The notes: generated from the sequence alone by a model not told the origin. A stretch of DNA of 64,000 bases from Dyadobacter sp. 50-39 (GCA_001898145.1 MKSR01000019.1:248001-312000), one strand, 5' to 3'; numbered from the stretch's first letter, positions 1 to 10,078 are shown. Made by a program: numbers and translations.

Positions 1-922
1 AGTTCTCGAAGTCGATTGGGTTTACTTTGTGCGGCATTGCAGATGATCCTACTTCCCCAGCCTTGATCTTCTGCTTGAAATACCCCATTGAAATGTACGT
101 CCACATGTCGCGATTAAGGTCGGTGAGGATCGTATTCAGGCGTTTCAGGCAGTCGAAAGTAGCAGCCAGGTTGTCGTAATGTTCGATCTGGGTCGTGTGG
201 CGGCTTCTTTTGAGGCCCAATCCTTCCACGAAATGGTGACCAAATGCCATCCAGTCCTGTTTCGGATAAGCGACGTGGTGTGCATTGAAGTTACCCGTAG
301 CACCCCCGAATTTCGCCGAATGCGGGATTTTGTCGAGCATCTCGAGCTGGCGTTCCAGGCGTTCCACGAAAACCAGGAATTCCTTGCCCACACGCGTAGG
401 CGACGCGGGCTGCCCGTGGGTGAATGCCAGCATCGGCACGTTTTTCCACTCGATCGACATGCGTTTCAATACAAAAAGCACCTGACGGAACAATGGCTTG
501 ATCTGCCGCTCCATCGCGTCTTTCAGCGAAAGCGGGATCGCCGTGTTATTGATGTCCTGTGAAGTAAGGCCGAAGTGGATAAATTCCTGGTAAACTTCAA
601 TGCCAAGCTTCTCGAATTGTTCCTTAATGAAGTATTCGACAGCCTTTACATCGTGGTTGGTCACCTTCTCAATGTCTTTTATATGCAGCGCGTCCGCTTC
701 GCTGAAATCCTCATAGATTTTACGCAGCAACGCATATTTCTTCTTGTCAAATTCTGATAACTGTGGGAGGGGAATTTCGCAGAGTGCAATGAAATATTCG
801 ATTTCCACATACACCCGGTAGTAAATCAGGGCATATTCCGAGAAATAAGCCGAAAGTTCAGATACTTGTTTGTAATAACGGCCATCAACCGGAGAGATCG
901 CCGTAAGCTGATTTAATGACAT
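1..922 (-). CDS. purB: Adenylosuccinate lyase, N-terminal 307 codons (cut by window edge)
   Basis: Adenylosuccinate lyase acts twice in purine synthesis, releasing fumarate from SAICAR and from adenylosuccinate in the cytoplasm. Translating the minus strand from the ATG at 920-922 gives one open frame to the window edge. It begins MSLNQLTAISPVDGRY, the typical PurB opening, and continues through family segments such as TSQDINNTA, AFTHGQPASPT and, close to the edge, GEVGSSAMPHKVNPIDFE, the fumarase/aspartase signature loop with the catalytic serine region. The rest of the C-terminal domain lies outside the window. A TAACTTTG box on the minus strand (952-959) is a plausible -7 element. I am confident of the family. 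Nothing unusual is visible. Confidence 0.95.
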   Translation of the reverse strand, partial: MSLNQLTAISPVDGRYYKQVSELSAYFSEYALIYYRVYVEIEYFIALCEIPLPQLSEFDKKKYALLRKIYEDFSEADALHIKDIEKVTNHDVKAVEYFIKEQFEKLGIEVYQEFIHFGLTSQDINNTAIPLSLKDAMERQIKPLFRQVLFVLKRMSIEWKNVPMLAFTHGQPASPTRVGKEFLVFVERLERQLEMLDKIPHSAKFGGATGNFNAHHVAYPKQDWMAFGHHFVEGLGLKRSRHTTQIEHYDNLAATFDCLKRLNTILTDLNRDMWTYISMGYFKQKIKAGEVGSSAMPHKVNPIDFEN

Positions 923-951
923 GATTTTCAATACAAAAATTGATTATCAGG

Positions 952-959
952 CAAAGTTA
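952..959 (-). promoter_or_regulatory. Candidate -7 element for purB
   Basis: On the minus strand the site reads TAACTTTG, matching the Bacteroidota -7 consensus TAnnTTTG, 30 bases upstream of the purB ATG. No good TTG -33 box is seen at the expected distance, so this is only a partial match. Confidence 0.4.
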
Positions 960-1077
960 GCAGAATTCATGGTCCTAAAATGGTAAAACCGGAACGAAAA
1001 ATTCTTTTTGGGATTGGAAATAGAAATTATAAAACTATTCGCATATTCGTTCACTAACCTTGATTTAAACAAAGCAC

Positions 1078-1818
1078 ATGCAGCCTTCGCCTTTCATTGG
1101 AGAATTAGTCGGAACAATGGTCCTCATATTATTAGGCAATGGCGTCGTAGCCAATGTCGTACTGAAAAGAACCAAAGGCGAGAGTGGCGGATGGATCGTG
1201 ATTACGGCCGGATGGGCCTTTGCGGTGATGTTCGGGGTGTTCACAGCCAATGCATTCGGCAGTGCCGCCGCCCACCTGAATCCGGCGGTAACCGTAGGTT
1301 TTGCAGTGCTTCAGAATGATTACAGCCTGATAGCAAGCTACATTCCCGCCCAGCTCATCGGTGCATTTCTCGGCGCTGTGCTGGTGTGGCTGCAATACCT
1401 GCCGCACTGGAAGGCTACCGAAGATGGCAGCTCCAAGCTAGCCTGCTTTTCAACCGGTCCGGCCATCAAAAATACCGGGGCCAATTTTCTGAGCGAATTC
1501 ATTGCGACGGTGATGCTGATCGTCGGGATTGTAGCCATCGGCTATGCGGGTACGTCAGACCCTGACAAAGGCGGCATTCCATCCGGCGTGGCGCCGTACC
1601 TGGTGGGTATGCTTGTATGGAGTATCGGTTTATCCCTTGGCGGTACTACGGGCTATGCGATCAATCCCGTGCGTGACCTCGGCCCGCGCATTGCCCATGC
1701 CATTCTGCCTATTCCCAACAAAGGTGACTCCGACTGGGGTTACGGCTGGATCCCCGTTGTGGCCCCCATTGCGGGAGCCATCATTGGTGGATTGATTTTG
1801 CGCGGCTTCTCTTTCTAG
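1078..1818 (+). CDS. glpF: MIP-family channel, aquaglyceroporin type
   Basis: Inner-membrane channel of 246 residues for glycerol and other small neutral solutes or water. The protein is strongly hydrophobic, with the six-helix MIP pattern and both pore half-helices visible: HLNPAVT (around residue 66) and INPVRDLGPR (around residue 200). The second motif is NPV rather than NPA. The Asp after the Arg (RD) is the usual mark of the glycerol-conducting branch, as in E. coli GlpF. The ATG at 1078 gives a normal N-terminus (PFIGELVGTMVLILLGNG). There is no glycerol kinase or glycerol-3-phosphate dehydrogenase beside it, so the substrate is inferred from sequence alone. It converges on the alpha-2-macroglobulin gene, with the two stop codons back to back. 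Confidence 0.9.
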   Translation: MQPSPFIGELVGTMVLILLGNGVVANVVLKRTKGESGGWIVITAGWAFAVMFGVFTANAFGSAAAHLNPAVTVGFAVLQNDYSLIASYIPAQLIGAFLGAVLVWLQYLPHWKATEDGSSKLACFSTGPAIKNTGANFLSEFIATVMLIVGIVAIGYAGTSDPDKGGIPSGVAPYLVGMLVWSIGLSLGGTTGYAINPVRDLGPRIAHAILPIPNKGDSDWGYGWIPVVAPIAGAIIGGLILRGFSF

Positions 1819-4800
1819 CTATTCGACGGTAATCTTCCCGCCTCCCGAGTAGCTGCGGTATTCGCCGCGGTACATGGCATCGGCGGCAGCCGGCCCGATG
1901 GTGAATGTCCCTTTGGCGACGATCCTAGCCTGATAGTAGAATGTCCTCGGCTGGCCGTCCGCATTGGTGAAGAAATGAATGCGGTCGTCGCGGATGTCGT
2001 AGTATTCCGGAACGGCTGCATTGGTAATCCATGGCATATCACGCGGCTCGGTAATCCTCGGGTTCTCGATCTCGAAACCGGCGGGCAGCAAATCGGTGAT
2101 CACGATATCCTCGACCGGCAGGCCATTTGTACTATTGAGCGTCAGTTTCACCACCACCAGGTCGTTTTGATGGAAACTTTGCACCGGCTGGCCGTTCCGC
2201 GTCAGGAATTCGCGGCGAATGCTGATGCCCTGGTCTTCTTCCACATAACTGCCCGTTGCCGACATGCCGTCAGTTTGCGCAAACCAGTACAGGTCTCCCT
2301 TACCTTGCGTTTTTACCTGCAATTTCTGGTTCAGAATGCCTTTCGAAAGTTTCAGCTCTTTGCCGGAAAACTGTCCCAGCGTTTTACCATTTACCGATAC
2401 GGCCGCAGTTATGGTCGAGTTAGCGGTCTTTTTAGCCAGTTTACCCAAAGCCAGTACTGCAAATGCAGCTTCCTGGGTGTTCAGGTAGGAAGCCGACTGG
2501 ATCGCCAGTGACAGCTGTCTGCCCAGCACAGGGATTTGTGTGTTCGACGGATCGGATTCTATTAGCGTATTCAAAACCAGGGACATATTCCGCAACGGTG
2601 ACGAATAGCTATTGTCATAATAATGCCCTGCACTTTCGGCCACGTATTTTTTAGGCAACAATGCATTGAAACTCCGCGCGTCGCCCGCAAGCTGGAATGC
2701 CCCCGCGAGCAGGTATTGTGCATCCTGCGTGAGCAAATGCGGGTTTTGTTTGTAATAATTCATCGAAGCCCGGTTCGGATGGCCATTCAGCGCGAGTACA
2801 TATAGTGAATAAATGGCTTCGCGGCGGGCTACGGTCTTTCTGGTTTGGCTACCCTTGGGCTGGCCTTCGTATGCCAGGCCATTGTTGGTGCTGGCAACAA
2901 TCACTTCCCTGTTGGCAGTGGTACCGCTTTGCGCAGTCAGGTATTCTACGGCGCGGCTGAGCGTTTTGGCATTTACCTCAAATCCTGCGCGCCGCGCCTC
3001 TTCCAGGAAATGCACAGCATAGGCAGTAGCCCACCAGTCTTCCAGCTGCGCACCCGGCCACATGCCCATTCCCCCGTTGAAAAGCTGTTGCGACTCCACC
3101 TTCCGGATGGCTTGCTGCACATTGGTCATTGGATTAAAGTCGCTCTCGCCGCTTTTTACGGTATAAACTGGCGCAGCCATGGCCTTCGTGAGATCCGCAA
3201 AGTAAATTTGCGGGAACGCCTTCGAAACTGTCTGTTCCAGGCAGCCATAAGGATAACCCAGCAACGCCGACAAGGCTTTTCCACCTCCTTGCACCAATGG
3301 GGAACGGCTCAATATCACCTGGCTGGTGCTGGTGGCGGGAATAAAGGATGATCGCAGATCGATCTGGCCTTGCTTGTCGGCAGCAATGACCCCGGAGCTG
3401 CTGGTTTTCAATAATGGCGAAGCCGGACGAACGGGGATTTCCGTCTGATGAACGAACGTCTCTTTGAATGCATTCACTTTCACCACCACCTTCCCAATAC
3501 CGATCGCAGTGGCAGCCTTCACCGAAAATATGGCCCGGCTTTCCTTCCCTGCAGGTATGGTGATATTTTGCGTAGCTGGCGCAGCACCTGCCGCCAGTGG
3601 GCCTGACAGCTGCAACGAAACGGTCGCAGTTGTGGCCTTAGCCTCGGTATTACTGATATTGACGGGCAATACCAGCTCGTCACCCGGGCTCATAAAACGA
3701 GGCAAACCGGCACTGATCACGATCGGGTCTGCCACTTTCATATTCCTGGTCGCCGAACCGAATGCATTGTCTTTATACGCGACCGCCATGATGCGCAGGT
3801 CGCCGCTGAATTGCGGGATATTGACATCAAAAGTGACGTCACCGCTGCCATTCGCCTTCAATTGGCCGCTCCAAAAAGATACCAGTTCCGTGCGCCCGTT
3901 GCTGAGCGGGTTGATCCTTCTTTCCAGGTCATAACCATCACCACCTGAGCTGGACGTCCCCGAAATACTCAGTTCCGGGAACAGCTGTGCGTATAAGTCG
4001 TGGCTGGAAACTTCCAATGCCCTTTTTTGATAAAAGTGCCCGTGAATATCCGGCGTTTTGGAGTTTTTGATCTGCAAAATACCTTCGTCCACGACAGCCA
4101 GCGTCACCTCTGCATTCGGCTCCGTTTTGATCCGGATCTGCTGCTTCATCTTCGAGCGCGACTTATCCACTGCCGTGATCGCAACATTCAGCTTCCGGCC
4201 CGGATCTTCTACCAGAACCGGCTGGAAACCATGGGCGACTGTCAGCGGCATGTCCGACGAGTCCAACGGCCGGATGAGCGTCGCCGTAACGAATACATTG
4301 GGTAAATGCTCTTCTTTGATTTTAAAAGTAAGCTCCGCCGCCTTTTTCTCGGTGCTGAGAATGTGCTGTTCGAGCACATTGTTGCGCTCAACGGTTACCA
4401 GTAATCTTCCGTCAAAGGGCGTTTTGAACAATACCTTTGCCGTTTCGCCGGTTTTATACTGATTTTTGTCGGTCTCCATCAGTACACGCCCCTCGTTGCT
4501 CACCTCAAACGACGAATATTGCGTGTAACCATAGCCGTAGGCGTAAAAGTTGGCGAGCGTGTAATGCGCCGCGCCGGGACGCCGCACGCGCACCTCGTAT
4601 TCACCCGAGACCGTGGGTACATAACGGAAGGTGCCTTTTCCGCCCGAAAGCGTTAGCTTATTGGAATAAACCAATTTTTCATGCTTGCGCGACGTGTATT
4701 GTAAACGGTCGTATTTCTTTTCTACCACAGTCTGGTATTCGAGCCGGACCACTTCGATACTTGCAATGGCGCCATTCTGCAATGCGCCGTTTTTATTAAC

Positions 4801-7278
4801 TCCCACAATATCAACAGGAACCGGCGCATTGGTACCTACGTATGAGTCGGGAAGGCGGACACCGTAAAATACCGGCTGTGTGTACACGTCGAAGCGTTGC
4901 AACCTGTTTACCGGCCTTCCATTTTCATCGAAGACTGTCACATAAATTTTCCCCTCAAGCACACCAATATCCTGAATGGCTGAAATTAATGTAAACTGCT
5001 CATTACCCTGCCCCTGCTCGTTAGTCGTGCCCTGCCGGCTGTCACGCTCGAAAGTGGTTTCAGCAGGAATATCGAATGTATACTCCGGAAAACCTTTGAT
5101 CGAAAACGCCTTCCGCTGCAATTGGAAGTCCATTTGATAGGTACGATTACTCGCAGGAGGACCAAAAAGATTGGTAGCCGTGGCCGTCAGGGACACTTTT
5201 TGTCCCGAGACATAATCTTTCGCAGCACCACTAAGGTCCACTTTAATGCGATCCGGCATGAATTCTTCCACGCTCACGGCCTGCGAGCCTAGCAGCACTT
5301 CATTTGCATTGTAAACTTCAAGAATGTAGGTCCCGGTCAGCACACCGGCATCCAGCGGAATTTCCGATTCAACGGCACCTTGCTCATTCGTGGTCTTGCG
5401 CCAGGTTCGGAACTCCCGCCCATTCGGTGTCAGTAAACGCAATTTCAAAGGGATTTTCGCCGCCGTTTTCCAGTCCTGCGTCCGCAATACCGTATTGAAA
5501 TGCATCGTCTCGCCGGGGCGGTAAATATCACGCTGGCCGTATATAAACACCTGGTAACCAGAAGCGTTGTCCCGTAAGCCTTCCACATCGAACCTCGACG
5601 TGAGTACCTGGGTATCTTCCAGCAGCAGGTAGTTGAAATCGTCTTCGGAACTTGCCGTAATCATCGCAATTTTGAAACCGGGCGCTTTTTCACTCAGCTG
5701 ATCCACATGCGCGATGCCGCCGCCGTCCGTTTTGACGGTGTGTACGGTCTGATTATTCGAGCTCACGAGCGTGAGTTCAAGGTCTTTGATAGGTTCATTC
5801 GTTTTAATGGAATTGGCAAAAACCCAGAGCTCGTCCTTACCCTGCTTGGCAATGAGCCCGATGTCCGAAATGGACACAAGCTTGGTAGCACCGAGATATG
5901 CTTCTTCCTCCGAATTCACCGCCACCAGGTACACGCCCTGCCGTTTGTTGTCGTCGGGCAGTGCAATGTTCAATGCGGAAATGCCCTTGCTTTTGGACAG
6001 GTTATCGGTTTCGACGATTTTATCCACCAGAACGTCGCTCATTCTATTGTCGCGATCTTCTCCATAGCTGAAATTACCTGTTGGTTGCCAATCATCGCCA
6101 ACATATGCATAATCATTCCAACGGTATCCATGGATGTAGTTTAGAATGTTATTCGCATACAATTTCGAAATGCGCAACTTGACTTTGGGGACATTCACGA
6201 TATTAACCCCGATATTCCTTGAACTTTTGGACGACAAATACAACCCCTTTTTGTTCGCAAACGAGATCGCGGCAGGCATTTTGCCGAAAAACAGATCGCG
6301 CGATGCTTCTTCTTCCAGCGTTTGCCCCAAAACCCCTTTCAACGATTGTTTCAGCTGCAATACGTACGTTTCCGTTTCATTGAAAGCACCCCGAAGGATG
6401 AAACCATTTTCGGTAGGCTCGGTTTCAACCGCCGCTTCGGGTGCCACTGTGAAGCTCCCGGCAATGCTCTCCTTGTCCAGCTCCTGTGTGGTCACGATCC
6501 GTGCATAACCCGCATTGTTCTCAAATCCCGTTTTTATATCCACCACTTCCAGATGCAGAGCCGACGGGACACTTATCATTTTCGAAAGCGCTTCGTTACT
6601 GCTGTATGAGGTATTCTGGACTTTTACGCCTTTGTCAATGGCAATACTGACGGGCGTATCGTTATTATCTGCTTTACCTACCTTGCCCAGGGCCAGCGTA
6701 ACTGACGTTTCGTCCTGCGACGGCAATATCCGGTAATCCAGCGGCTGGTTCCCGAACAATACTTTGAGTTTCTCGGCCACATTTTGTGCATTCACAGGAT
6801 AATTGAAATGCAGCCTTAGCCGCGCCTCCTGCCTGCCCGTTTCTGGCGAAAGCGTCCACCAGCTTTCCGTTTCAACCAGTTGCAGGTACGGTGTATGGAA
6901 TGTGATCGGGTCTTGGGAAAGCTTGTATTTTTTGTCCTTATCCGCTTTTTCGGTAATCAGGTCTGTCAGCTGCGCCTTGTACGACGTAGCGGCGCCAAAC
7001 CCTGCCACCGGTGAAAATACGAGCTCGTTAGGCGCCGTCCATTTGAATTTCCCTCGAACGGCCGGCTCGAACGTGACAAACTGCGTCGAATCCCAGTTAT
7101 TCAGTTCGTCCGGGGAAACGAGATCCTTGTTGAATGTGAAAACCAGGTTTTGAGATTGCCCTACCTCGTCCGTGAAGTTGGTACCCGCCACGCGGATTTC
7201 ATTGAAAGAAGAGCAGCTGCTAAAAAACCAGACAAAAAAAAGGACGCAAAAAGAGCTCAGGATGGCAGTCTTTTTCAT
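1819..7278 (-). CDS. Alpha-2-macroglobulin family lipoprotein with thioester
   Basis: Large protease-trapping protein, 1819 residues from the ATG at 7276-7278. An upstream in-frame start at 7323 would bury the signal peptide. The N-terminus MKKTAILSSF followed by a hydrophobic run and FSSC (Cys22) is a lipoprotein signal, so the protein should sit anchored in the periplasm. The body is a long series of macroglobulin (MG) beta-domains. The thioester motif GCLEQ is intact near Cys1346, inside YPYGCLEQTVSK, followed by the alpha-helical thioester domain (NGGMGMWPG) and receptor-like C-terminal beta-domains. In E. coli the YfhM protein of this family is encoded with the peptidoglycan synthase PbpC and is thought to protect the envelope from foreign proteases. 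No pbpC is present here. The gene lies downstream of ispH on the same strand. Confidence 0.92.
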   Translation of the reverse strand: MKKTAILSSFCVLFFVWFFSSCSSFNEIRVAGTNFTDEVGQSQNLVFTFNKDLVSPDELNNWDSTQFVTFEPAVRGKFKWTAPNELVFSPVAGFGAATSYKAQLTDLITEKADKDKKYKLSQDPITFHTPYLQLVETESWWTLSPETGRQEARLRLHFNYPVNAQNVAEKLKVLFGNQPLDYRILPSQDETSVTLALGKVGKADNNDTPVSIAIDKGVKVQNTSYSSNEALSKMISVPSALHLEVVDIKTGFENNAGYARIVTTQELDKESIAGSFTVAPEAAVETEPTENGFILRGAFNETETYVLQLKQSLKGVLGQTLEEEASRDLFFGKMPAAISFANKKGLYLSSKSSRNIGVNIVNVPKVKLRISKLYANNILNYIHGYRWNDYAYVGDDWQPTGNFSYGEDRDNRMSDVLVDKIVETDNLSKSKGISALNIALPDDNKRQGVYLVAVNSEEEAYLGATKLVSISDIGLIAKQGKDELWVFANSIKTNEPIKDLELTLVSSNNQTVHTVKTDGGGIAHVDQLSEKAPGFKIAMITASSEDDFNYLLLEDTQVLTSRFDVEGLRDNASGYQVFIYGQRDIYRPGETMHFNTVLRTQDWKTAAKIPLKLRLLTPNGREFRTWRKTTNEQGAVESEIPLDAGVLTGTYILEVYNANEVLLGSQAVSVEEFMPDRIKVDLSGAAKDYVSGQKVSLTATATNLFGPPASNRTYQMDFQLQRKAFSIKGFPEYTFDIPAETTFERDSRQGTTNEQGQGNEQFTLISAIQDIGVLEGKIYVTVFDENGRPVNRLQRFDVYTQPVFYGVRLPDSYVGTNAPVPVDIVGVNKNGALQNGAIASIEVVRLEYQTVVEKKYDRLQYTSRKHEKLVYSNKLTLSGGKGTFRYVPTVSGEYEVRVRRPGAAHYTLANFYAYGYGYTQYSSFEVSNEGRVLMETDKNQYKTGETAKVLFKTPFDGRLLVTVERNNVLEQHILSTEKKAAELTFKIKEEHLPNVFVTATLIRPLDSSDMPLTVAHGFQPVLVEDPGRKLNVAITAVDKSRSKMKQQIRIKTEPNAEVTLAVVDEGILQIKNSKTPDIHGHFYQKRALEVSSHDLYAQLFPELSISGTSSSGGDGYDLERRINPLSNGRTELVSFWSGQLKANGSGDVTFDVNIPQFSGDLRIMAVAYKDNAFGSATRNMKVADPIVISAGLPRFMSPGDELVLPVNISNTEAKATTATVSLQLSGPLAAGAAPATQNITIPAGKESRAIFSVKAATAIGIGKVVVKVNAFKETFVHQTEIPVRPASPLLKTSSSGVIAADKQGQIDLRSSFIPATSTSQVILSRSPLVQGGGKALSALLGYPYGCLEQTVSKAFPQIYFADLTKAMAAPVYTVKSGESDFNPMTNVQQAIRKVESQQLFNGGMGMWPGAQLEDWWATAYAVHFLEEARRAGFEVNAKTLSRAVEYLTAQSGTTANREVIVASTNNGLAYEGQPKGSQTRKTVARREAIYSLYVLALNGHPNRASMNYYKQNPHLLTQDAQYLLAGAFQLAGDARSFNALLPKKYVAESAGHYYDNSYSSPLRNMSLVLNTLIESDPSNTQIPVLGRQLSLAIQSASYLNTQEAAFAVLALGKLAKKTANSTITAAVSVNGKTLGQFSGKELKLSKGILNQKLQVKTQGKGDLYWFAQTDGMSATGSYVEEDQGISIRREFLTRNGQPVQSFHQNDLVVVKLTLNSTNGLPVEDIVITDLLPAGFEIENPRITEPRDMPWITNAAVPEYYDIRDDRIHFFTNADGQPRTFYYQARIVAKGTFTIGPAAADAMYRGEYRSYSGGGKITVE

Positions 7279-7418
7279 AGGAAAGGGGATATAAAAAACG
7301 GATGATTTTTGTAACCAAACCATCCGTCTAAATTAAACTATACAAGTTAATTCGCTTTGAATAACCGCTTTCAAATGATTCAACGGTGCCCCCGCAATAT
7401 TTAGCGGTAACATGAGCC

Positions 7419-8642
7419 TCAAAAGGCCTCCATTACCTCCTCGATCGGCTTCGCGCCATCGAAAAATGACAGCAGCCGTACGAGAATACCCTCCACCACC
7501 GCATCCGGGCACGACGCACCGCACGTGAGCATGATACGTACCGGAGTTTTTGCGGGAATATAGTTTTCAGTGACAGTTTCCTCCTTTTTATGCAGGTCAA
7601 AATGCCGGATCAGCTGTCTGTCGAGGATTTTGTTAACTGACTCGATGAAGTAGGTCGGGAACTTCTGTTCACACAGCTCCACCAAATGCGAAGTATTGGA
7701 GCTGTTATAGCCGCCGGCTACCACCACCAGGTCTGCCTCATGCGTAAGCAATGCGTAGGTTGCATCCTGGTTATCGTTCGTGGCGTAGCACAATGTATCG
7801 CGCGTGTTGGCAAAGCGGTCCTCCACCTGCTCGGGGCGCAGGCTGTAATGGCGTATCATCACATTTTTGAGGTAGTCGGCAATGCCTTGTGTATCGGAAG
7901 CCAGCATGGTGGTCTGGTTCACAACCCCGACGCGCTGCAAATGCTTTTCAGGATCAAAACCTTCCGAATACTGGTTTTTAAAATCCTCAAAAAACTGCGC
8001 AGCAGGTCTCGCTCCGGTCATATACGCTGCCAAAACCTGCGCCTGCTTCATATTTTCGACCACAACAGTCGGTGCGTTTTCCTTGCTATGCGAAAAAGTG
8101 GCGCGGGTTTCTTCATGATTCGGTTTCCCATGAACCACAATGGTGTAATCCTTCTCGCCGATTTGCGCGGCGCGGTTCCATACTTTTTCCACAAACGGGC
8201 AGGTAGTGTCGTACACGTACGCATTCACGCCCAGCTCCGAGAGCTTCTGCTGGTTCTCCACCGTAGTACCAAACGCGGGAACAATCACAATATCCTCTGC
8301 CGTGAGTGCCTCCCAGCCGATAAGCTGGTTGCCTTTGGTATCCATGATGAATTGCACGCCGCGTTCCATGAGATCACGGTTGACGTCCGGGTTATGGATC
8401 ATTTCACTTAAAAGAAAGATCCGCTTACCCGGGTTCTCGGCGATGGCTTTATAGGCAATGTCGATCGCGTTCTCTACCCCGTAACAAAACCCGAAATGCC
8501 GTGCGATGAGAAATTGTACCGGTCCGAAATCGAGCACTGTGGGTGAATAATCCCTTTTCAGCTTGTCGTTTTTACGGCGGAACTCCTTAATCGGCGTGAT
8601 AATACGGCTCCGGTAAAAATCGGGGATATTGAAAGTTTTCAT
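7419..8642 (-). CDS. ispH: 4-hydroxy-3-methylbut-2-enyl diphosphate reductase (IspH)
   Basis: Last enzyme of the MEP (non-mevalonate) isoprenoid pathway: an iron-sulfur reductase that converts HMBPP into IPP and DMAPP. The protein has 407 residues, longer than the roughly 316 of E. coli IspH because of an N-terminal extension and internal insertions, as in other long-form IspH proteins. The three cluster cysteines are visible: HFGFCYGV (Cys53), DTTCPFV (Cys148) and CGASCPD (Cys378). The product feeds the polyprenyl diphosphate synthase encoded at 26794-27768, though the two genes are not linked. A well-formed promoter lies just upstream. The ATG at 8640-8642 is the natural start. Confidence 0.95.
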   Translation of the reverse strand: MKTFNIPDFYRSRIITPIKEFRRKNDKLKRDYSPTVLDFGPVQFLIARHFGFCYGVENAIDIAYKAIAENPGKRIFLLSEMIHNPDVNRDLMERGVQFIMDTKGNQLIGWEALTAEDIVIVPAFGTTVENQQKLSELGVNAYVYDTTCPFVEKVWNRAAQIGEKDYTIVVHGKPNHEETRATFSHSKENAPTVVVENMKQAQVLAAYMTGARPAAQFFEDFKNQYSEGFDPEKHLQRVGVVNQTTMLASDTQGIADYLKNVMIRHYSLRPEQVEDRFANTRDTLCYATNDNQDATYALLTHEADLVVVAGGYNSSNTSHLVELCEQKFPTYFIESVNKILDRQLIRHFDLHKKEETVTENYIPAKTPVRIMLTCGASCPDAVVEGILVRLLSFFDGAKPIEEVMEAF

Positions 8643-8675
8643 GTACTAAAATCGGTAGATTGCGTCGAGGCAGCA

Positions 8676-8706
8676 CAAATATAATCCTGCCTTCTTCTAA
8701 GAACAA
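8676..8706 (-). promoter_or_regulatory. Promoter of ispH (Bacteroidota type)
   Basis: Minus strand: TTG at 8704-8706, 20 bases, then TATATTTG at 8676-8683. This fits the primary sigma factor consensus of Bacteroidota (TTG, 19-21 bases, TAnnTTTG). Transcription would start roughly 25 to 30 bases before the ispH ATG. Confidence 0.6.
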
Positions 8707-8822
8707 CACGGTATGCCCCTTTGTTCGGTATGCGGCATTTTGAAAAAATTTTTAAAATGAATGCAACATGCCGAAGAATCGCTTGTCTTTGATCCAGAAC
8801 GTTCAAAATATAAACCTTCTGC

Positions 8823-9386
8823 TTGAAAACACAAATTTACCCCGACCGGCACGTCGAACTGGTGGAGCGTTGTAAACTCGGAGAGCGCAAAGCGCAGTAC
8901 GAGCTTTACAAACATTACTCAAAAGCCATGTTCAACATCTGCATGCGGATACTGAACCATTTGGGAGAGGCTGAGGATGCTTTGCAGGAGGCTTTCGTGG
9001 ATGCATTCACGAATCTCCACCAGTTCAGGCAGCAGTCGACGTTTGGGGCGTGGTTGAAGCAAATCGTGGTCAACAAGGCGATCAACCACATGCGGAGCAG
9101 AAAGGTGAAATGGGTAGAAATTGAAGAATTCCACGAGACATTAGAGCAAAGCGACCGGAATCAGGATTCTTTCGGACTGGATGAGAGCGACACGACGCTC
9201 GAAATAGAAAGGGTTCGCAACGCGGTACAGAAATTGCCGGATGGCTACCGGGTGGTACTAAGCCTGTATTTGTTCGAAGGCTACGACCACGAAGAAATCG
9301 GCGAAGTGCTAGGGATCAGCGAAACGACCTCGCGGACACAATACATGCGGGCGAAAAGGAAGCTGACCGAAATTTTGGTCAGGTGA
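8823..9386 (+). CDS. ECF-family RNA polymerase sigma factor
   Basis: Alternative sigma factor of 187 residues. Region 2 is visible at about residues 25-95 (DALQEAFVDAFTNLHQF and FGAWLKQIVVNKAINHMRSR). Region 4 lies at about residues 130-187 (LPDGYRVVLSLYLFEGYDHEEIGEVLG and SETTSRTQYMRAKRKL), with a helix-turn-helix. The start used is a TTG at 8823, giving MKTQIYPDRHVELVERC. No ATG gives a complete region 2, so TTG appears to be the real start. The next two genes, a single-pass membrane protein and an exported beta-rich protein, follow on the same strand in an arrangement common for Bacteroidota sigma/anti-sigma operons. The signal it responds to cannot be read from the sequence. Confidence 0.9.
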   Translation: MKTQIYPDRHVELVERCKLGERKAQYELYKHYSKAMFNICMRILNHLGEAEDALQEAFVDAFTNLHQFRQQSTFGAWLKQIVVNKAINHMRSRKVKWVEIEEFHETLEQSDRNQDSFGLDESDTTLEIERVRNAVQKLPDGYRVVLSLYLFEGYDHEEIGEVLGISETTSRTQYMRAKRKLTEILVR

Positions 9387-9469
9387 GTTTTCAACAGTTG
9401 GAAATAATATATACCTAAAACTCTTACGGATTTGAGACTATTATTTACACTTGACAAGTTAATTAATCT

Positions 9470-10078
9470 ATGAAAAATTCTTCTGATAAAAAGGATCGAT
9501 TGGAGCGGTTTGTGCGTGATAACAGGGATGGATTTGATACTTTCTTACCGCAGGATTCTTTATGGAGCCAGATTGAGAGCCAACTACACAATGAGATTCC
9601 GATAGTACCTGAGAAATCGAAAAAAAAAATCAGGCGTCTGAGTAACCCCTATTTCGACTGGCGCATTGCCGCCGGGGTATTTCTGGCGCTGGGAATCGGG
9701 TTTCTGGTGTACCTCAATCACGAATACGGCATTACCCGTGATCCGCGCGTGGCCTTGAAAGTACCCGCATATGCCCGCGAATTCAACCAATACAATGTTG
9801 CAATAGACCAAAAAAGGGAGGAGATCATCAAGCTGGCCCGGAACAACCCGGAACTGTATAAAGATTTCTCCGCTGATTTGGAAAGTCTGGAATCGAGCTA
9901 TAAAAGCCTCCGTTCCAACTTGTCGAACGCCCCTAACCAGGAAGCACTGCTGGAAGCAATGGTTCAGAACCTGCAATTACAGGTCGATCTCCTGAACCAA
10001 CAACTGGAAATTTTGCAACGCATTAACAAAGTGAAAAATGATAACAATAAAGAAAATAGCGACGCTCCTGTTATTTAG
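9470..10078 (+). CDS. Single-pass membrane protein, possible anti-sigma factor
   Basis: Protein of 202 residues. The N-terminal part, about 60 residues (RLERFVRDNRDGFDTFLPQDSLW), is cytoplasmic in style and resembles the short sigma-binding tails of Bacteroidota anti-sigma factors. One membrane segment follows (IAAGVFLALGIGFLVYL, about residues 64-80). The periplasmic part is helical, with a likely coiled coil at the C-terminus (LQVDLLNQQLEILQRINKVK). It sits 83 bases behind the ECF sigma gene and overlaps the next gene by 41 bases. From position and topology I infer that it holds the sigma factor at the membrane. No zinc-binding ASD motif is seen, so this remains an inference. Confidence 0.6.
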   Translation: MKNSSDKKDRLERFVRDNRDGFDTFLPQDSLWSQIESQLHNEIPIVPEKSKKKIRRLSNPYFDWRIAAGVFLALGIGFLVYLNHEYGITRDPRVALKVPAYAREFNQYNVAIDQKREEIIKLARNNPELYKDFSADLESLESSYKSLRSNLSNAPNQEALLEAMVQNLQLQVDLLNQQLEILQRINKVKNDNNKENSDAPVI

